This document shows positions 61,871 to 64,000 of a stretch of 64,000 nucleotides of DNA, one piece after another. Source of the DNA: Allobosea vaviloviae. Lineage in GTDB: Bacteria > Pseudomonadota > Alphaproteobacteria > Rhizobiales > Beijerinckiaceae. Each line of letters begins with the position of its first letter. Within the stretch, counting starts at the first letter, position 1. A program made the translations under genes and the position numbers. The stretch spans positions 156,221 through 220,220 of the forward strand of contig NZ_LGSZ01000095.1 in the NCBI RefSeq assembly GCF_001298265.1, read 5' to 3'. The notes beneath the pieces were generated by a model. It did no database searches and was not told the origin of the DNA. It was given only the letters and a program-made list of their open reading frames with translations.

Positions 61871-62064
61871 CGAGGCCCGATCATCAGAGGAATGGAAGCG
61901 AGAGATGGAGTGACGTCCCCTTGCGATCCGCCAGTACCCATGAAGCTTGTTCGTCGCACAGACCGGTTTCGTTACGTCTCCCGCTTCGCACACCAAGCCG
62001 GGATCTCCCCCCTGACCGATCCTGCCGGGCAAAAACGGCCAAGGGAACGATCGAGAGGACACGG
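61871..62064. promoter_or_regulatory. Divergent intergenic region of the ynj-like cluster
   Basis: It separates the minus-strand eight-gene operon from the plus-strand flavoprotein gene, so promoters for both must lie in 194 bases. GAGAGGA (62053-62059) serves as ribosome binding site for the plus-strand gene. I see no convincing -35/-10 pair or inverted repeat. Confidence 0.4.
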
Positions 62065-63204
62065 ATGATGACGCAAGCTCCGGGCGATGTCGTCCTCATC
62101 GGCGGCGGCCACACTCACATTCAGGTTATGACCGCCTTCGGCCGCAGGCCCGAACCCGGCCTGCGTCTGGTCCTGATCAGCGACCAGACGCATGCGCCGT
62201 ATTCCGGCATGCTGCCCGGCCATCTGGCCGGGCTGTATCGACGCGACGAGATGCTGATCGATCTCGCCGCCTTGGCCGAAGCGACCGGCACGACACTGAT
62301 CCTGGCCCGCGCCACCGGCTTGGATCTGGCGCGCAGGCAGGTGCTTTGCGATGGCCGCGCGCCCGTGGATTATCACCTGGCGTCGATCGATGTCGGCATC
62401 ATCCCGGACCTGTCGGGGATCGCGGGAGCGGACCGCGACGGCCTCGCAGTCAAGCCGATCGGCAGCTTCCTCGCGCGCTGCGACGCCATTCTGGGCGCGG
62501 CCGTGGATGAGGGGCGCCTTCGCGATGTCGCCGTCGTTGGCAATGGCGCGGCCGGCGTCGAACTCGCCTTCGCTCTTGCCGCCAGGCTGCGCGCGAGGGC
62601 CCAGGCTTCGCCGCCCGCCCGCATCACCTTGATCGGGTCCGGTCCGGTGGTGGCGACGCTCAATGCCGGGGTCCGGCGCCATATCCACCGCGCGCTCGAT
62701 CGCCACGGCATCGCACGGCGGGACGGCGTCCGCATCGTCGCGGTCGAAGCGGGCGCCGTGGTGACCGCGACCAACGAACGCATCGCAGCCGACACCGTCC
62801 TGATCTCGACGCGGGCGCGGCCGCCGCGCTGGCTTGGCGAGACGGGGTTGGAGCTGTCACAGGACGGCTCGGTCGCGACGGCGCCGACGCTTCTCGCCAT
62901 GGGACGCGAGGATGTCTTCGCCGTCGGCGACTGTGCCACGATTCTGGAGCATTCGCGCGAGAAGGCGGGCGTCTTCGCCGTGCGGCAAGGGCCGGTTCTG
63001 GCCCGCAACATCCGCCGGCGCTGGCGAGGCGAGGAGCTGGAGCGGCACCGGCCGCAGACCGCCTATCTCGTCATCCTGATGACGGGAGACGGCCGCGCCA
63101 TCGCCGGCCGCGGCGCCTGGCTGGCGGCGGAGGGGCGTCTCGTCTGGTGGCTCAAGGACTGGATAGATCGACGATTTATGGCCAGGTTCCAAACCGCGAT
63201 CTGA
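62065..63204 (+). CDS. Flavoprotein of the SelD N-terminal-domain type (NDH-2-like)
   Basis: 379 residues from ATG 62065 (or 62068). The FAD motif is LIGGGHTHIQVM, a variant with HTH that is typical of the pyridine nucleotide-disulfide oxidoreductase domain found N-terminal to SelD (TIGR03169). APYSGMLPGHLAGLYRRDEMLIDL and the second nucleotide site VAVVGNGAAGVELA follow, then FAVGDCATI near residue 290. No SelD domain is attached and none is encoded nearby. Divergent from the rSAM/transferase operon, it likely belongs to the same system. Confidence 0.85.
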   Translation: MMTQAPGDVVLIGGGHTHIQVMTAFGRRPEPGLRLVLISDQTHAPYSGMLPGHLAGLYRRDEMLIDLAALAEATGTTLILARATGLDLARRQVLCDGRAPVDYHLASIDVGIIPDLSGIAGADRDGLAVKPIGSFLARCDAILGAAVDEGRLRDVAVVGNGAAGVELAFALAARLRARAQASPPARITLIGSGPVVATLNAGVRRHIHRALDRHGIARRDGVRIVAVEAGAVVTATNERIAADTVLISTRARPPRWLGETGLELSQDGSVATAPTLLAMGREDVFAVGDCATILEHSREKAGVFAVRQGPVLARNIRRRWRGEELERHRPQTAYLVILMTGDGRAIAGRGAWLAAEGRLVWWLKDWIDRRFMARFQTAI

Positions 63205-63226
63205 ACCTGGCCGTTTCGGCCGCTTC

Positions 63227-63370
63227 TCAACTTGCGCCCAATTCGCCTCGCCGCTGAGGCAGCCGGTTGAGCGCGATCTTGAAGGAGTTCCTGGCCCCAC
63301 GCGCGCTCTTGGTGCGCAGCGACACATAGGCCTTGTTGGGGACGGTGACGGTAGCCGATTCGTCGGCCAT
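63227..63370 (-). CDS. Small hypothetical protein, 47 residues
   Basis: ATG 63370 begins a basic 47-residue protein (MADESATVTVPNK, then LRTKSARGARNSFKIALNRLP). It has no membrane segment or known domain and no clear ribosome binding site. A TTG at 63415 would lengthen it to 62. The composition, with several lysines and conserved-looking hydrophobic spacing, looks coding rather than random, but function is unknown. It is convergent with the flavoprotein gene. Confidence 0.45.
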   Translation of the reverse strand: MADESATVTVPNKAYVSLRTKSARGARNSFKIALNRLPQRRGELGAS

Positions 63371-63553
63371 AGGCAGGGTCACGGCACGACTGCGCGCAGC
63401 TCGTTCGGCACCCAAACGTTAAGGTCGTAGCATCCCGACTTGGTAGCGAAGGGACGGGCATTGCAAGGTCCGTGTGTGAAACCGCTGCGTGAAAGCGGAC
63501 ACCCGATAAGCCCTTACAAAACCGTATCTCTTTGTCCTGCTGAGGAAAAAGAG

Positions 63554-63640
63554 TGGTGCCCAGGAGAGGACTCGAACCTCCACGCCCTTGCGAGCGCCAG
63601 CACCTGAAGCTGGTGCGTCTACCAATTCCGCCACCTGGGC
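63554..63640 (-). tRNA. tRNA-Leu (anticodon CAG)
   Basis: The minus strand folds as a class II tRNA: acceptor stem GCCCAGG/CCTGGGC, D-arm GTGGCGGAATTGGTAGACGC region, anticodon stem CCAGC/GCTGG with loop TTCAGGT (anticodon CAG), a long variable arm (GCGCTCGCAAGGGCG-like) and T-arm GGTTCGAGTCC. The terminal CCA is encoded (TGG at 63554-63556 on the plus strand). A T-rich stretch follows 2 bases later (CTCTTTTTCC), a likely termination signal. Confidence 0.96.
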
Positions 63641-63650
63641 AACGGCGGTT

Positions 63651-63679
63651 CGTTTACGGAGCCGGCGTGGTACTGTCAA
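63651..63679 (-). promoter_or_regulatory. Promoter of tRNA-Leu
   Basis: On the minus strand a perfect TTGACA (63674-63679) is followed after 17 bases by TAAACG (63651-63656), 10 bases before the mature tRNA 5' end. Spacing and position fit a sigma-70 type housekeeping promoter with a degenerate -10. Confidence 0.65.
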
Positions 63680-63776
63680 CGCCTGCGGAGCGATTTGTTG
63701 CAGATCATCGGAATTTCAGGGGAAAGGATCGGTCCGGTCGCCGCGGCTGTTGCGGCCGCGGCGGAATTCGGCCCGA

Positions 63777-64000
63777 TCAGGCGGCGCGGCGCGAAGACTC
63801 GGGCACGGCGTAGACGGGTTGGGCGTCACGCGATCCACCAGCCCCCGCGCCCTCCTGTCCTGTCCTGAAGGCTGCGACGAGGTCGTTGAGCTGCCCGATG
63901 CGGGAGGAGAGCGAGGCGGCCGAGGCCGCGCTCTGTTCGGAGAGCGCGGCGTTTTGCTGGGTCATCTCGTCGAGATGAGCGACCGCCTGGCTCATCTCGT
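63777..64000 (-). CDS. Methyl-accepting chemotaxis protein, C-terminal end (partial)
   Basis: The gene enters from the right edge; only the last 73 or so codons are visible. EMSQAVAHLDEMTQQNAALSE followed by QSAASAASL is the typical end of the cytoplasmic signalling domain of chemoreceptors (DExTQQNAALVEQ pattern). The tail RTGQEGAGAGG and ending SSRRAA is a variable linker without the NWETF-type CheR docking pentapeptide. Ligand domain is outside the window. Confidence 0.85.
   Translation of the reverse strand, partial: EMSQAVAHLDEMTQQNAALSEQSAASAASLSSRIGQLNDLVAAFRTGQEGAGAGGSRDAQPVYAVPESSRRAA

Noticed and set aside
53056..63204. Arsenosugar operon
   Set aside because: The transferase families occur near arsenosugar genes elsewhere, but no arsM, arsS-type rSAM signature or arsR is seen. 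It remains only one speculation for the system.
1..64000. CRISPR array, prophage, integrated plasmid or rRNA operon
   Set aside because: No regularly spaced direct repeats, phage structural genes, replication or conjugation genes, or rRNA sequence were found; mobile DNA is limited to transposase remnants.

Overview
This window is GC-rich chromosomal DNA with dense, mostly minus-strand operons. It appears to come from an alphaproteobacterium of the order Hyphomicrobiales (Rhizobiales), plausibly Bosea-like. The basis is the base composition, the many ABC and TRAP importers for organic acids and peptides, rhizobial-type PHA and cellulose loci, and IS3-type transposase remnants. The genus is an inference; no rRNA or marker gene is present to settle it.

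Layout. 1-2543: the end of an AI-2E-type permease converges on a membrane-anchored metallophosphoesterase. 2896-10271: a plus-strand Mrp-type Na+/H+ antiporter operon in Mbh gene order (E, F, G, an A-tail/B fusion, C, D and a second D-like subunit), with an SLC13-type permease immediately after it. 10313-12806: a palindromic repeat, an alpha/beta hydrolase, and a scar with an integrase fragment and a truncated LysR gene. 12807-20161: a minus-strand operon with a NitT/TauT-type ABC importer, an FAD oxidoreductase, a CaiB-type CoA-transferase, an enoyl-CoA hydratase, a 7Fe ferredoxin and a LysR regulator, probably an undescribed catabolic route. 20317-29490: a deaminase, a HutC-type GntR regulator and, divergent from it, a peptide-type ABC operon flanked by two M20 proteins, the second of which has lost metal ligands.

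29498-37690: an IS3 remnant, a YhiI-RbbA-YhhJ-type export system, a fabI-like tail, phaC, another IS3 remnant and a broken GGDEF gene. 37688-45250: a cellulose operon (bcsA, bcsB, bcsZ, TPR protein). 45825-52724: a hyuA-hyuB-dctQ-dctM-dctP operon, coupling a TRAP importer to a hydantoinase/oxoprolinase-type enzyme.

53056-63204 is the most interesting region. Eight tightly packed minus-strand genes encode a TVP38/disulfide-reductase fusion, a YnjF-like CDP-alcohol phosphotransferase, a radical SAM protein, YnjB, two glycosyltransferase-like proteins of the types called rSAM/selenodomain-associated transferases 2 and 1, YnjC and YnjD. Divergent from them is a flavoprotein resembling the domain found N-terminal to SelD. 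Together they look like a system that imports a substrate and turns it into an unknown modified, possibly lipid-linked, product. The window ends with a small hypothetical gene, tRNA-Leu(CAG) and the 3' end of a chemotaxis receptor gene.
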